Source: a virus
IMG/VR virus record: IMGVR_UViG_3300025030_000038
Span: 421,041-485,040 of that record
DNA: 64,000 nt
Direction: 5' to 3' (one strand)
Shown here: positions 40,886-49,767 of the stretch, one piece after another
Layout: each line of letters begins with the position of its first letter
Position numbering within the stretch: the first letter of the stretch is position 1
Notes under the pieces: model-generated
Database searches by the model: none
What the model was told of the DNA's origin: nothing
What the model saw: the letters and a program-made list of their open reading frames with translations, nothing else
Translations under genes and position numbers: made by a program

Positions 40886-43800
40886 ATGCCCCGCACTGTA
40901 GACCCATCGACGATCGCTACTGGAGGGGGATTCACGCCTCCTTCTGGAACTAACCAAACAGTAAGTGGGGATTTGACAGCTCATATTGAGAGCCCTGCGG
41001 GGGCGCATCCCGCCTCGGCTATCTCCGTGCTGGATCCATTTGACAGGTTTACTTTGGGGGAGGATGTAGAAACATCTCTGGATGAGCTGGCAGCCCTGAT
41101 TCCACCGGCAATGGGTGGGGTGGGAAGTTCTGGCGTCGCTTGGTTGGGGTCCGCTAACTCAGGGGCCCCAGATTGGGGAATCCTGAAGCTCAATGATGGG
41201 GCATTAGCTCCCACCCTTAATCCCGTAGCGGATGTTGCCGCTGTGTACCCGTATTACTATCGGGCGCCAGTATCCGAAACCGGAACCGGGGTAGACATCG
41301 CCAAAGACCCCATGTTCAATGTGGCCGATGGCGGATATGATGGTGGGGGGGTGGGTCTAGCCCACGCAGCTTTTGTAACCGTGACTCAGGGCCTGGGGGC
41401 TGCGGATGGGTACCCCACATGGCGACTTTTCAAGTCAATTGCTAATCCTTCGGCTGTTGTGTCGGGGATTTGCTCCCCGGCAGACAGGGGAGTGCTGGCG
41501 TTGGTGAAGTGGCCCTATGGAGAACCAGCTACTCCAGCGGCACCAGCCGCTAACATTGCTGATATCCAAGCTCGTTGCATTGCGGCTATTCTACTAGGAA
41601 AGGGTCTGCAGGATGGGGCTGATGGATTGCCCGGGGGTATCTTCTCGGAGGCATCGGGGTCTCAACGAGCATTTGGCAGCCTTACAAATGTCGCTAATCC
41701 GGCGGCACCCTACACAATTACAATTGGCCTTCCGGGGGGGCTTACCTCTGCCATATTCACCGCAACCGCGGGTGCCCCGACAAACCCCCTAGAGTTCCAA
41801 GTAGGAGGTGGGGTGGCCGCCACTGCGACTAATCTCTCGTTGGCCATCAATAGCCTGTACTACCCCAATACCTTTTTCGCCATTCCCGTTGCGGGTGTGG
41901 TAGAGCTACACCTAGCCAGTCCGGGAACCATAGGCAACTCTGTCACTTTTGCAGACTCGTCTGCCACCTATGTGTTGGTAGCCCCAACGGGCGGGACCGA
42001 TGTTGTAAGTAGTCCTTACAACTTCCCCGGGAGAGCTGCCGGTCAGTATATGTTGGATGAACTCCAGTCAGGGGTGTCCGTAACCGCAGGCACAAACCCG
42101 TTCACACTTGTTGCAGCCGGTCAAGTTCGTTTACTCACGGATCCCAGCGCAGTGACATTTGCTCCCGCCGTCACGAATGGGGGACTACCCGTGTTTGGCG
42201 GCACAGCTAATTCAATCGGCACTACGGTGGTTCCCTCCCTGCCATCTAGTATTGGGATTGGGGGTGGTACGAACGGGAACTTTTTTGCCTACCGGCTCCC
42301 GTACCTCAAGGACTACTCCACCGTCTCGAATCTTCCCTACACACCCACAGTTGAGAAGGCTAGATTTACAGACAAGCTCCTCCCAGCACTGGGGGGTGCC
42401 GGTACCTTGGCACAGGCCGGTAACTATGCCAACTTCACTGCCGACTTCTGGTCCTACCAACTGGCTCGGTATCGGCATCGATTTTCTCTTGCAGTAGGGG
42501 CAGTAGCGGATCGACGAGACGACAACTATGCCCTTGTGCACTTCAAAAAGGAAGCCTATTTTGAGTCTTATGTGAGAGATGGTGTGGTGCCCTCTGCAAG
42601 TCAGGTATACTCCACCAATTTGGTGGATTGGACGGGGAACAGCTCTCCTTTCGACCAGCTAGATAACCTGATTGACCCCGCAGCTACGGCAACAGTGGCA
42701 GCCCCCTATGGGGCACATCGGTCTGAGATATTGGAGGACAACGATGGTACTGCGGTCCCGGCCCCTGTCACTACCACGTATACCCTGGGGATAGGGGCCA
42801 ACAACCTTATCTACTACTCAGGCGTGCAATACTACACCCCTTTGGATCGGGTAGCGGATACGGCTGCGGCATCCATTCAGGTGATGACTTTGGACTTCAC
42901 CGGGGCGTTCAAGAATAATGGATACCGCTCGCATGATAAGGTTCCGGTAGCGGGTCCGCTGGCAGCTGACCAGAGGCGATTTGCGCTGAATCAGAATTTG
43001 GGATTTCTGTCCCTGTCCTCGTTTGCCTATGAGGGAACCGAATCTCCTGTTGCCTCTAACATTGTCAGTACTTCGGCAGCCGTTACCCTGTTTCCCGGAA
43101 GGCTTGGGGAGTTTCGCCGACAACGTGTAGAGTTTGGATTTGCAGATCTGTTTGCTGGAGCCACAAATCCCGTTACTGCTAGCCATCTCTCCTACACCTT
43201 CAACGTAGCAACCCTGCCTGAGGGGTTCAATTTTTTCGGGGATACTACCACCCCCTCGTTCACTCAAGATGCCAAGGTGAGGTTTTTCATTCGGCGTCCC
43301 CTTGTCGTCGATGGGGCCACGGGATTCTCGATGCCTTATGTTGGAGGCAATACAGCATCCAACCGAGGATTCACCCTGACGGAGGCTTCAGGAAAACCAA
43401 TCCTGTTCCACTCGATGCAGGAGGGGTCTTTCACGGCCATCGTGCCCTATGGCAATGCCTCCGTTTTTGGTAGTGCTACGGCGGCTATGGGACCAATTAA
43501 AGACACCCAAGAGAGGTTCTTGGATGAGGTCTATAGGTATCCAGAAGACTGGGCCCCTTTGGTTGGTGGTGTAGGTACTCCCCAGGCGATTCTTCAGGGT
43601 CCTGGAATCTCAGGAGCCCCTGGAACAATTGGGGCCATCAATGTTCTTGTGAGGCCTGTTCAGGCTGATCCAAATTGGCCTGGGTGGTACTTCCAGAGCC
43701 TTCACATGGCCCCTTTGTCCAACATTGCTCCTTATGACAAGGAAGCACAGGTTGCAGGTCTACCAGCGCGTAATCCAAATTACAGTGAGGGGGTGGAAAA

Positions 43801-44356
43801 CCCTTTCCCCTCCCGTGGCCTTCTCATCTATCCACAGAAGGATTACACCGGGTACCTACCAGTAGGACCCAATTACACTGGTCTGACTGGAGAGCGTGTA
43901 TTCGTTCGGGCCCTCAATGCCGGGCCAGTAACTTCACCCGCCACTACCACGGCATCTCTCAGAATTCATGGGTTACAGTATGCAGACCTTACTGGCACTC
44001 CTCCCGGGGGGGCCGGTATTGCGGTTATGGTTAAGGTACCGGGCCTTACAACCTGGATGGATGTTGGAGAGGAGAACGGGGCAGGTCCCGCTGGAAAGCA
44101 GGATGCTGCCTTCGATGGGGCTGGATGCCATGAGGCGCATACGGACGGTACAGAGTTGAGTTCTCAGACCGTCTACTGTGATGTGATTCTCAACCTTGGC
44201 TTTGGCCTGTTTGATAATGGGGCTGGTATGTGCCCTCTCTTGGTGAAGGTCATCCTCAAGGATAACGCAACCAGTAAGGGCCTCAACTTCGAGCAAGGTG
44301 GGGAAGACGGCGTGACCACATCATGTCGCGGACTCATTGGAATTGACATTCTGTAG
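40886..44356 (+). CDS. Giant virion protein, partner of the gene upstream
   Basis: A 1156-aa, strand-rich protein rich in Ala, Gly, Pro, Thr and Val. Near residues 285-365 it shares the unit of the upstream protein (VAATATNLSLAI, then GTIGNSVTFADSS), so at least one domain is common to both. No enzyme, signal or membrane motif is visible. The C-terminus (SKGLNFEQGG, TTSCRGLIGIDIL) is compact. Together with the gene before it, this is probably a long fibre, whisker or decoration complex; which one cannot be told. Confidence 0.7.
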   Translation: MPRTVDPSTIATGGGFTPPSGTNQTVSGDLTAHIESPAGAHPASAISVLDPFDRFTLGEDVETSLDELAALIPPAMGGVGSSGVAWLGSANSGAPDWGILKLNDGALAPTLNPVADVAAVYPYYYRAPVSETGTGVDIAKDPMFNVADGGYDGGGVGLAHAAFVTVTQGLGAADGYPTWRLFKSIANPSAVVSGICSPADRGVLALVKWPYGEPATPAAPAANIADIQARCIAAILLGKGLQDGADGLPGGIFSEASGSQRAFGSLTNVANPAAPYTITIGLPGGLTSAIFTATAGAPTNPLEFQVGGGVAATATNLSLAINSLYYPNTFFAIPVAGVVELHLASPGTIGNSVTFADSSATYVLVAPTGGTDVVSSPYNFPGRAAGQYMLDELQSGVSVTAGTNPFTLVAAGQVRLLTDPSAVTFAPAVTNGGLPVFGGTANSIGTTVVPSLPSSIGIGGGTNGNFFAYRLPYLKDYSTVSNLPYTPTVEKARFTDKLLPALGGAGTLAQAGNYANFTADFWSYQLARYRHRFSLAVGAVADRRDDNYALVHFKKEAYFESYVRDGVVPSASQVYSTNLVDWTGNSSPFDQLDNLIDPAATATVAAPYGAHRSEILEDNDGTAVPAPVTTTYTLGIGANNLIYYSGVQYYTPLDRVADTAAASIQVMTLDFTGAFKNNGYRSHDKVPVAGPLAADQRRFALNQNLGFLSLSSFAYEGTESPVASNIVSTSAAVTLFPGRLGEFRRQRVEFGFADLFAGATNPVTASHLSYTFNVATLPEGFNFFGDTTTPSFTQDAKVRFFIRRPLVVDGATGFSMPYVGGNTASNRGFTLTEASGKPILFHSMQEGSFTAIVPYGNASVFGSATAAMGPIKDTQERFLDEVYRYPEDWAPLVGGVGTPQAILQGPGISGAPGTIGAINVLVRPVQADPNWPGWYFQSLHMAPLSNIAPYDKEAQVAGLPARNPNYSEGVENPFPSRGLLIYPQKDYTGYLPVGPNYTGLTGERVFVRALNAGPVTSPATTTASLRIHGLQYADLTGTPPGGAGIAVMVKVPGLTTWMDVGEENGAGPAGKQDAAFDGAGCHEAHTDGTELSSQTVYCDVILNLGFGLFDNGAGMCPLLVKVILKDNATSKGLNFEQGGEDGVTTSCRGLIGIDIL

Positions 44357-44373
44357 GTTGCACGGATTGCAAC
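44357..44373 (+). terminator. Small hairpin just after the 1156-aa gene
   Basis: GTTGCA and TGCAAC pair across a five-base loop immediately after the TAG. A weak T-containing stretch (GGTTTCT) follows rather than a true T run, so termination would be inefficient if it occurs at all. Confidence 0.3.
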
Positions 44374-44414
44374 ACGGTTTCTACGCTCTAAGGTGTAATA
44401 GGTAATAGGCACCG

Positions 44415-44423
44415 TGCTACAAT
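44415..44423 (+). promoter_or_regulatory. Candidate extended -10 promoter before the phosphoesterase gene
   Basis: TGCTACAAT matches the extended -10 pattern (TGn + TAxAAT) at five of six core positions. No good -35 element lies 17 bases upstream, which extended -10 promoters can do without. It lies in a 196-base gap (44357-44552) that separates a structural block from an enzyme block, a sensible place for a new transcript. The rest of the gap shows nothing else except the ribosome site AGGAG near 44541. Confidence 0.35.
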
Positions 44424-44552
44424 ACGTGCCACACCACCAAGATCAATGGACCCCAGAATTCATCAGGACGTTGCCTGTCACTCTGTAGACCCCTTGGTAC
44501 GGTGGATAAGGTGTGTAGAACACATCTTCCCCTGACAACCTAGGAGCTTTTC

Positions 44553-45767
44553 TTGAGCGACCCAACACGCGATTTGACACGTAAGGTACATCGGGAATCA
44601 ACAGAACGCAGGGAACGCCGAGAAGCCCTTGAGAAGTGGCGGGCAGGTAAAGGTCCTAAGCCTCCACCCCGAGCCAAGTATCCAGGGGAAGTGGGTGTGG
44701 GGGAGAGGGTTAGGCCCAAGATTGAAGGGGGCACCCCAATAGATCCAGTGGTGACTCATGTTGAGAAGCGTGACTCCCGACGACTCAAGAAGGAGTGTGA
44801 GACTCTTGTTGAAATGTTGAGGGCGGAGAGGGAAAAGACGGCCTTTTTGGAAAAGATCGGGCGCCCCATCACCCCAAAGATCATTAGGATGGAGAAGACA
44901 TCCGGGCTCAGAGAGCAAACTGCCGTAGTGCTCGCGAGTGACTGGCATGTCGAAGAGGTGGTGGAGGCTGTAAAAGTGTCCTATCGCAATAGCTACAACC
45001 TAGAGATTGCGGAAAAAAGGATTCATAGGTTTTTTACTGGGATTATCGATCTGGTAACTCACCATCGTGCATCCAAAAAGGTTGTGATTCGGGATGTTGT
45101 TCTGGCTATATTGGGAGACCTGTTGACCGGGTATATCCACGAAGAAAATTTAGCCAACAACGAATTGTCTCCTGTAGAGACTGTAGTGTGGCTGCTTCCT
45201 CACCTAACGGGTGGCATCCAGACTTTGCTGGACAAGTTGGACCTCCGATCTATCAGCATCCCGGTGAGCCGTGGTAATCATTCTCGCCTCACGAAGAGGC
45301 AGATGATTACCACGGGACCTGAGAACAGCCTTGAGTACATGATGGGGAAGATTTTGGAGCGGCATTTTGCCAAGGACCCAAGGGTTACATTCGACACATC
45401 CAAGTCTATGGACCAGTTTGTGGAGGCATACGACTTCACACTGCACTTCACACATGGGGACCAGATCTCCTATGGTGGAAATGTGGGGGGCATTTCTATC
45501 CCCCTGTTGAAGAAAATTCCAGCATGGGATGATGTACGATACGCACATCTGCACCACATTGGCCATTTCCATTGTCAGACTGATCTTGGTCGGGTGATGG
45601 TCAATGGGTCGTTGATTGGATACAATCCTTTCGCCAGATGGATCTCGGCCAAGTTCGAACCCCCACAGCAAACCTTCTACGTGCTAGATGCTAAGAGGGG
45701 TAAGTGCCATGTTACACCTCTTTGGGTAGATGAGATGCTGGGTAACAACCCTAAGGTTATTCGATGA
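44553..45767 (+). CDS. Metallophosphoesterase-fold phage protein
   Basis: A 404-aa protein from TTG 44553, seven bases after an AGGAG site. The N-terminal 100 residues are highly charged and helical. From D130 the calcineurin-like metallophosphoesterase core appears: ASDWHVEEV, LGDLLTGYIH, VSRGNHSRL, HFTHGDQISYGG and GHFHCQTDLG, so the metal ligands are conserved. Proteins of this length and plan occur in many large phages; the substrate is not known. It overlaps the HNH gene by ATGA. Confidence 0.85.
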   Translation: MSDPTRDLTRKVHRESTERRERREALEKWRAGKGPKPPPRAKYPGEVGVGERVRPKIEGGTPIDPVVTHVEKRDSRRLKKECETLVEMLRAEREKTAFLEKIGRPITPKIIRMEKTSGLREQTAVVLASDWHVEEVVEAVKVSYRNSYNLEIAEKRIHRFFTGIIDLVTHHRASKKVVIRDVVLAILGDLLTGYIHEENLANNELSPVETVVWLLPHLTGGIQTLLDKLDLRSISIPVSRGNHSRLTKRQMITTGPENSLEYMMGKILERHFAKDPRVTFDTSKSMDQFVEAYDFTLHFTHGDQISYGGNVGGISIPLLKKIPAWDDVRYAHLHHIGHFHCQTDLGRVMVNGSLIGYNPFARWISAKFEPPQQTFYVLDAKRGKCHVTPLWVDEMLGNNPKVIR

Positions 45768-46612
45768 GTGTACCTCTGGGAACCAAAAGATGTGGGCAGT
45801 GTGGCCATGAAGGTCCCCTTGTTGACTTCAGTGTAGATAAGGCCAGAAAAAACGGTCGTAACCCCTATTGCTTAAAGTGTACCGCACAGAGAAATGTTCT
45901 TCGATACGAGGCATGTAGGGCCGATGGGGTGTGCACTAAGTGTGGAGCCAAGCTATCAGAAAATGGAGCCCCCATACCCTCACTCTGCGTTTCCTGTACA
46001 GAGAAACAGAGCTCCAGGGGCAAAGATCGTCGCCTGAAGAGAAGTGCTGAAAGGATGTGCTTTTCATGTGGCAAAAAGGTTGATGGTGGTGGTTCCTGGA
46101 AGTTCTGTAAGGAATGTAGGGATAAGGGAAGGACATCTCAAAAGGCATTGTATGCTAAACGCCGGGAGTCTGGTCAGTGCCTACATTGCGGGGAGATATC
46201 AGTTGCATGGGGCCTATGTCGTAAGCATGTCCTTCAGGACATGGCCAGGACACATCTTAATGGGGTTTTTGACTGGGTCATACTTGATACTCTGTGGGAA
46301 GCTCAGAATGGGAAATGTGCCCTCACAGGTGTGGATTTGGTATTGGGGCATGGAGCTGCTGTAGATCACGTACTTCCTAAGAGTCGGGGAGGTCTTAAGG
46401 AGGTTACCAATATTAGGTGGGTCCATAAGGATGCGAATTATGCAAAGGGAACAATGACGGACCATGAGTTTTTTGACCTATGCAGCAGAATATGTGAGTA
46501 TGCCGACAATCGACCCAGGGCGGGGGTACTGCGGGATGCAATGGAAAGTCTAATGATTAGGAAAAACGTACACTTACGGGGAACGGGGAAAGCCCATAGT
46601 GACCCAAAATAG
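45764..46612 (+). CDS. HNH endonuclease 3, with several zinc-ribbon motifs
   Basis: A 282-aa protein. The first 150 residues hold repeated Cys pairs (RCGQCG, YCLKC, VCTKCGAK, LCVSC, MCFSCGKK, FCKEC, CLHCGE), enough for three or four zinc sites. The C-terminal nuclease has CALTGVDLVLG, VDHVLPKSRGGLKEVTNIRWVHKDAN, with the His, Asn and His of an HNH core. It is distinct from the two HNH genes at 19.6-22.3 kb, which have different Cys repeats. It overlaps the phosphoesterase by ATGA and probably homes to this junction. Confidence 0.9.
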   Translation: MSVPLGTKRCGQCGHEGPLVDFSVDKARKNGRNPYCLKCTAQRNVLRYEACRADGVCTKCGAKLSENGAPIPSLCVSCTEKQSSRGKDRRLKRSAERMCFSCGKKVDGGGSWKFCKECRDKGRTSQKALYAKRRESGQCLHCGEISVAWGLCRKHVLQDMARTHLNGVFDWVILDTLWEAQNGKCALTGVDLVLGHGAAVDHVLPKSRGGLKEVTNIRWVHKDANYAKGTMTDHEFFDLCSRICEYADNRPRAGVLRDAMESLMIRKNVHLRGTGKAHSDPK

Positions 46613-46700
46613 CCTGTGGTGTACCAAAATGACCCAAACCATGGCCTTAGCTATTATGGCCATTGACACCGATAGGTAGTAACCCGAAGGAACCCAATCC
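46613..46700 (+). repeat. Short gap with a decayed copy of the next gene's start
   Basis: The 88 bases between the HNH gene and the Ntn hydrolase contain CCCAAACCATGG and ATGGCCATTGACACCGAT, which resemble the real start further on (CCCAATCCATGACGG and GCCATAGAAACCGAT). The first copy would encode MALAIMAIDTDR before a stop; the real one begins MTAIAAIETDEG. This looks like an imperfect duplication of the 5' end, perhaps left by insertion of the HNH gene. The alignment is short and could be chance. The real ribosome site is GAAGGAA near 46686-46692. Confidence 0.35.
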
Positions 46701-47249
46701 ATGACGGCCATAGCAGCCATAGAAACCGATGAGGGGGTCTGGATCTGTTCAGATGCCTTCATTGGTGGGGATGATTGGGCTGATACATTGGCGAAGCCCA
46801 AGTGGACTTGTTCCAAGGGGCTTGTGGTGGCTACTAGTGGATCAATGCGGGTTGGGCAGTTGGTGGAGCGGGTTTACTTGACAGGGAGGAGAAAGGTTGG
46901 GGAGTCTGAGGAGGTCTACTTGATGCGGGCTTTTGCGGACCCAGCCAGGGCGGCCTGTGTAGAAGCTGAGATCCCCAAGGCAGACTTGGAGGGTTTTAAT
47001 GCTCTGGTGGTCTACCAGGGGAAGATCTACTTGATTGACTCAGACTTCAGTGTCCAACGGTCATCCTGTCGCTACAATGCGATTGGGGCTGGCTCCGCCC
47101 ACTGTATGGGGTCTTTGTTCTCGACCTTTGGGGATCCCTGTAAGAGGCTGGAAACGGCAATTGAGTCAGCTGCTAAGCACCATCCTGCTGTGAAGGGTCG
47201 GTTCCCGGCTATGTTCATCCCCCTCAAGGGACCAAGGCTGGGGCCTTAG
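46701..47249 (+). CDS. Proteasome/HslV-like Ntn hydrolase (phage protease candidate)
   Basis: A 182-aa protein of the N-terminal-nucleophile family. After removal of Met1, Thr is residue 1, Asp falls at 17 (ICSDAF) and Lys at 33 (LAKPKW), exactly the T1/D17/K33 catalytic set of proteasome beta subunits and HslV. The strand pattern TAIAAIETDEGVWICSDAF and the later YNAIGAGSAHCMG (the GSG-type loop) also fit. Family members form rings that degrade proteins fed by an ATPase; no partner ATPase is seen here, so it may act alone, use a host partner, or process a virion protein. Its stop overlaps the convergent gene. Confidence 0.8.
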   Translation: MTAIAAIETDEGVWICSDAFIGGDDWADTLAKPKWTCSKGLVVATSGSMRVGQLVERVYLTGRRKVGESEEVYLMRAFADPARAACVEAEIPKADLEGFNALVVYQGKIYLIDSDFSVQRSSCRYNAIGAGSAHCMGSLFSTFGDPCKRLETAIESAAKHHPAVKGRFPAMFIPLKGPRLGP

Positions 47250-47656
47250 AGTCCCAGGAGACCCAGGAGCCCGGAGGGGTCTGGCCTATCTGACTTGGCT
47301 TCTGGTTTGGGGGGTGCTATTACGGGCTGTTGACGGGGGGTAGGAGCCCTACCAGGAGCCCCTAGGGCCATTGCTGCACGTAGGAGTGGGGAAGGGCTGG
47401 ATGCCCCTCCTAGGAGCTTTAGTACTTCACTCCGAAGCTCTGAGCATGGGTCCGGGACTAATTCAGCATTGGTGAGTTCTGCCCCCTTGAATCCCACCTG
47501 ATTTTCCTGGAGGACCTGTTTGAATGCCTTGGCACAAGGGTCGCAGTACGCTTTGGGGTCTTCATCCCCCTCGAAAACGGCTACCCGACAGGTAGCAGGG
47601 GTGCCATCCCGACAAAAGCGGCAATCCAGTTTCTTGGGGGCAGTCTTTTTGGCCAC
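47246..47656 (-). CDS. Zinc-ribbon protein with a Leu-rich tail
   Basis: A 136-aa protein from GTG 47656. Cys pairs CRFCRDG and CDPCAKAF, about 30 residues apart, form a probable zinc ribbon at the N-terminus. A Pro/Ala/Arg-rich linker follows, and the tail ends PSGLLGLLGL. The tail recalls, weakly, the hydrophobic C-termini of the methyltransferase block. It has a five-base gap to the methyltransferase gene upstream, so they are probably in one transcript. Function unknown. Confidence 0.7.
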   Translation of the reverse strand: MAKKTAPKKLDCRFCRDGTPATCRVAVFEGDEDPKAYCDPCAKAFKQVLQENQVGFKGAELTNAELVPDPCSELRSEVLKLLGGASSPSPLLRAAMALGAPGRAPTPRQQPVIAPPKPEAKSDRPDPSGLLGLLGL

Positions 47657-47661
47657 GTGGT

Positions 47662-48321
47662 TTACTTCTTGGTCCAGCGGTAGATGGATGTGGCGTGGTC
47701 GACGATGACTTCGGAGTCGAAGCCACCTGCCTCGGCGAGAGTGTCAAACTCCTCCGGGGAGATCCACCAGAACGAGGTGGTGTGGGGTGGCATTCCCTCA
47801 CAGATCTGGACGTGCTGGATGGTAGACTTATCGGTCAACCAGGACATCTCCACGTACCTTCGGCCTTGGGAGGTATATGTCTTGGGAATGGGGACCGTAT
47901 CCGGACACTGGTTGAAGGTGTTGAACACGAATGTTCCCCCTGGCCGAAGGATGTTGCCCAAGTCCTTGGCGGAGAACTCATCGAGCCAGTAGTTGACAGC
48001 CTGCTTGCAGAAAGCGACATCCCATAGAGGGCTCTGTTGTCCTTTCAGGTAGCTCCCCACATCCTTGTTGATGATCTGGAGGGCTCCTCGGCAGGATGGG
48101 TCAAGGTTTGGGCGGGTCATCTCGAAGGATGAGTCCACGATCTGAACGGTGCCCGCTCCCCTCTTCCATGCCTCAACCGCCAGTTCCCCGGCGCCCCCAC
48201 ACAGGTCGAGGATATTACGTCCCTTCAGGTCTCCAGCCAGTTCCAACATCTGATGGATACGTTCGGGCTTGAGGTAGCGGGCATACAGCCGTTGGTAGAC
48301 TACGTTGCTGGGATAGTTCAT
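47662..48321 (-). CDS. Class I SAM-dependent methyltransferase
   Basis: A 219-aa protein. ATG 48321 has a GAAGG site and overlaps the upstream stop by ATGA; the longer frame to 48456 lies inside that gene. The SAM-binding motif I is NILDLCGGAGELAVEAW, followed by the acidic end of strand 2 (VQIVDSSFEM) and a motif IV-like segment (WDVAFCKQAVNYWLDE). The catalytic motif of DNA methyltransferases is missing, so the target is more likely a small molecule, RNA or protein. It sits with the CoaB-aldolase fusion, which may share its pathway. Confidence 0.85.
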   Translation of the reverse strand: MNYPSNVVYQRLYARYLKPERIHQMLELAGDLKGRNILDLCGGAGELAVEAWKRGAGTVQIVDSSFEMTRPNLDPSCRGALQIINKDVGSYLKGQQSPLWDVAFCKQAVNYWLDEFSAKDLGNILRPGGTFVFNTFNQCPDTVPIPKTYTSQGRRYVEMSWLTDKSTIQHVQICEGMPPHTTSFWWISPEEFDTLAEAGGFDSEVIVDHATSIYRWTKK

Positions 48322-49430
48322 TGAATTACCTTCATTTGGGGGTCGGGAAATAGGAAGCAGCCATGGCCTTCGATGTTGAATGGTTGGGAGACGTCTCGAT
48401 CCGTGTCCCGCACCGTACCGGGCGGGGCATACGGTTGTGTGGGAAGATTGGGCCATTGGACATGACCATGCACAACGCAGTGCACATCAGGATTGGCCTG
48501 TAGGATTCTAGCAAGTAAGGGGGCATTCAGGCTCGCCTTGGGTCCTTGGCTGGGATAGATGACGTGGTTATTGGGGGCCGTTGTGAACCGGGTAAAGGAT
48601 GCCAACTCGTTCTTACCCCTGGAGGTGGTCAAGAAGGTTCCGCCTTGGCTACGCATAGCGATGGAACCGAAACGTAGCTCACCATGAGTTGGAAAGAATG
48701 TGGTTGGATCACATGTGGCTGAGAAGGTAGTCAGGGCATCTCGAAGTTGGGCTTCCTCCTGTGGGGTGGGCGGGAACATGATGCCCGGCTCTGAGCACCA
48801 ATAAGTATCGGCCAGCATCGCCTGAATGAACCCAGCTAGCTGATTGGCTTGAAGTGAGTGGACCCCACGTTCCCTGGTGACGATGAACTTGGCATCCAGG
48901 TTGCTCGCGTCGTTGGCAATGATTGCTTGGGCCTTGGATTCTCGAAGCACGCCCCAAGCTGCCTCGATCAGTTCTTCATGGGAGACACCTGACAGGAGCT
49001 TGTAACCGAAGAGCATCGTATTGGGGGCGTGGGTCTTTACATCATCGATGACTCGGGGGGCGATGGTGAAGTCAATTGGGATCCGGTCCCCGGGCTTGAA
49101 GTTGTGAGATGGGAACTTCCCCTTCCATGGATTCAGGGGGATCAGGTTGGCTACGGCGGCTCCAAGGATGGTGGCATCGTGCTTGGCAGCAAGGTCTCGC
49201 ACCTTGTCCCTGTAATCCTGGAATCCATCGTGGAAGATGACTTCGGTCCACTTGGGGATCTTGGTGGCCCCTTTTGCAGTCAGGTAGGTGACGGAAGTAC
49301 CTGTTTGGTGAAGGTCATCCGCAAGTTGAGCCATCATCCCACCCCTAAATTTGTTCGTGATGATCTTCACGGCGTCCAAGTACGCGTGGACCGGGCCTCC
49401 TGTAACGAGGATTTTCTTGGGATTTCCCAT
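48318..49430 (-). CDS. CoaB-like (phosphopantothenoylcysteine synthetase) and class II aldolase-like fusion
   Basis: A 370-aa protein. Residues 1 to about 215 resemble CoaB, the synthetase half of DFP: ILVTGGPVHAYLDAVKIITN with a G-rich turn (KFRGGMMAQLADDL), GAAVANLIP, and AIIANDASNLDAKF. CoaB joins cysteine to 4'-phosphopantothenate using CTP. The rest resembles the class II aldolase/adducin fold (TTSRGKNELASF, then NAPLLARILQ, HCVVHGHVQWPN), whose His residues bind a metal ion. I do not know a characterised enzyme with this pairing in a phage. ATG 49430 gives a natural start and lies two bases from the upstream stop. It may act on nucleotides, cofactors or modified bases. Confidence 0.7.
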   Translation of the reverse strand: MGNPKKILVTGGPVHAYLDAVKIITNKFRGGMMAQLADDLHQTGTSVTYLTAKGATKIPKWTEVIFHDGFQDYRDKVRDLAAKHDATILGAAVANLIPLNPWKGKFPSHNFKPGDRIPIDFTIAPRVIDDVKTHAPNTMLFGYKLLSGVSHEELIEAAWGVLRESKAQAIIANDASNLDAKFIVTRERGVHSLQANQLAGFIQAMLADTYWCSEPGIMFPPTPQEEAQLRDALTTFSATCDPTTFFPTHGELRFGSIAMRSQGGTFLTTSRGKNELASFTRFTTAPNNHVIYPSQGPKASLNAPLLARILQANPDVHCVVHGHVQWPNLPTQPYAPPGTVRDTDRDVSQPFNIEGHGCFLFPDPQMKVIQ

Positions 49431-49432
49431 GT

Positions 49433-49645
49433 TTAGCACCCCCCGTTGAGTCTGAAGTACGCCTTGACGAGGTGGCCTACGCACTCGACCACGGTGATGT
49501 TAGGGTCATTATGTCCTGTCTTCACGAGCAGTTGGCGGATGGCATCCTCCATGTTGATGGAGTCCTCGATCGATTCGGCCATGGCCTGCACGAGAGCAAG
49601 TTCAAGTCCCCTGGGGACGGGCATGGTGCTGAGCTTGGTAGTCAT
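49433..49645 (-). CDS. Small helical protein
   Basis: A 70-aa protein with a ribosome site AAAAGGGAG before its ATG. Mostly helical (LELALVQAMAESIEDSINMEDAIRQ), two Cys, no known motif. First gene of a run with the CoaB-aldolase, methyltransferase and zinc-ribbon genes, so its transcript probably starts in the 122-base gap to its right (49646-49767). In that gap I see no convincing promoter. Confidence 0.65.
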   Translation of the reverse strand: MTTKLSTMPVPRGLELALVQAMAESIEDSINMEDAIRQLLVKTGHNDPNITVVECVGHLVKAYFRLNGGC

Positions 49646-49767
49646 GCTCCCTTTTACGCTCTCAACTTGGCACCAAGGCTAGGGAAAGCACCGTGAATAG
49701 ATACTTGGGCCAACAAATGCAGGAAATACCGTCGTTTTGGCACTTCCATGAATGGATTGGTGAATGG

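Noticed and set aside
47662-48456. Longer start (48456) for the SAM methyltransferase
   Set aside because: The extra residues lie inside the CoaB-aldolase gene and are low-quality; ATG 48321 has a ribosome site and an ATGA overlap.
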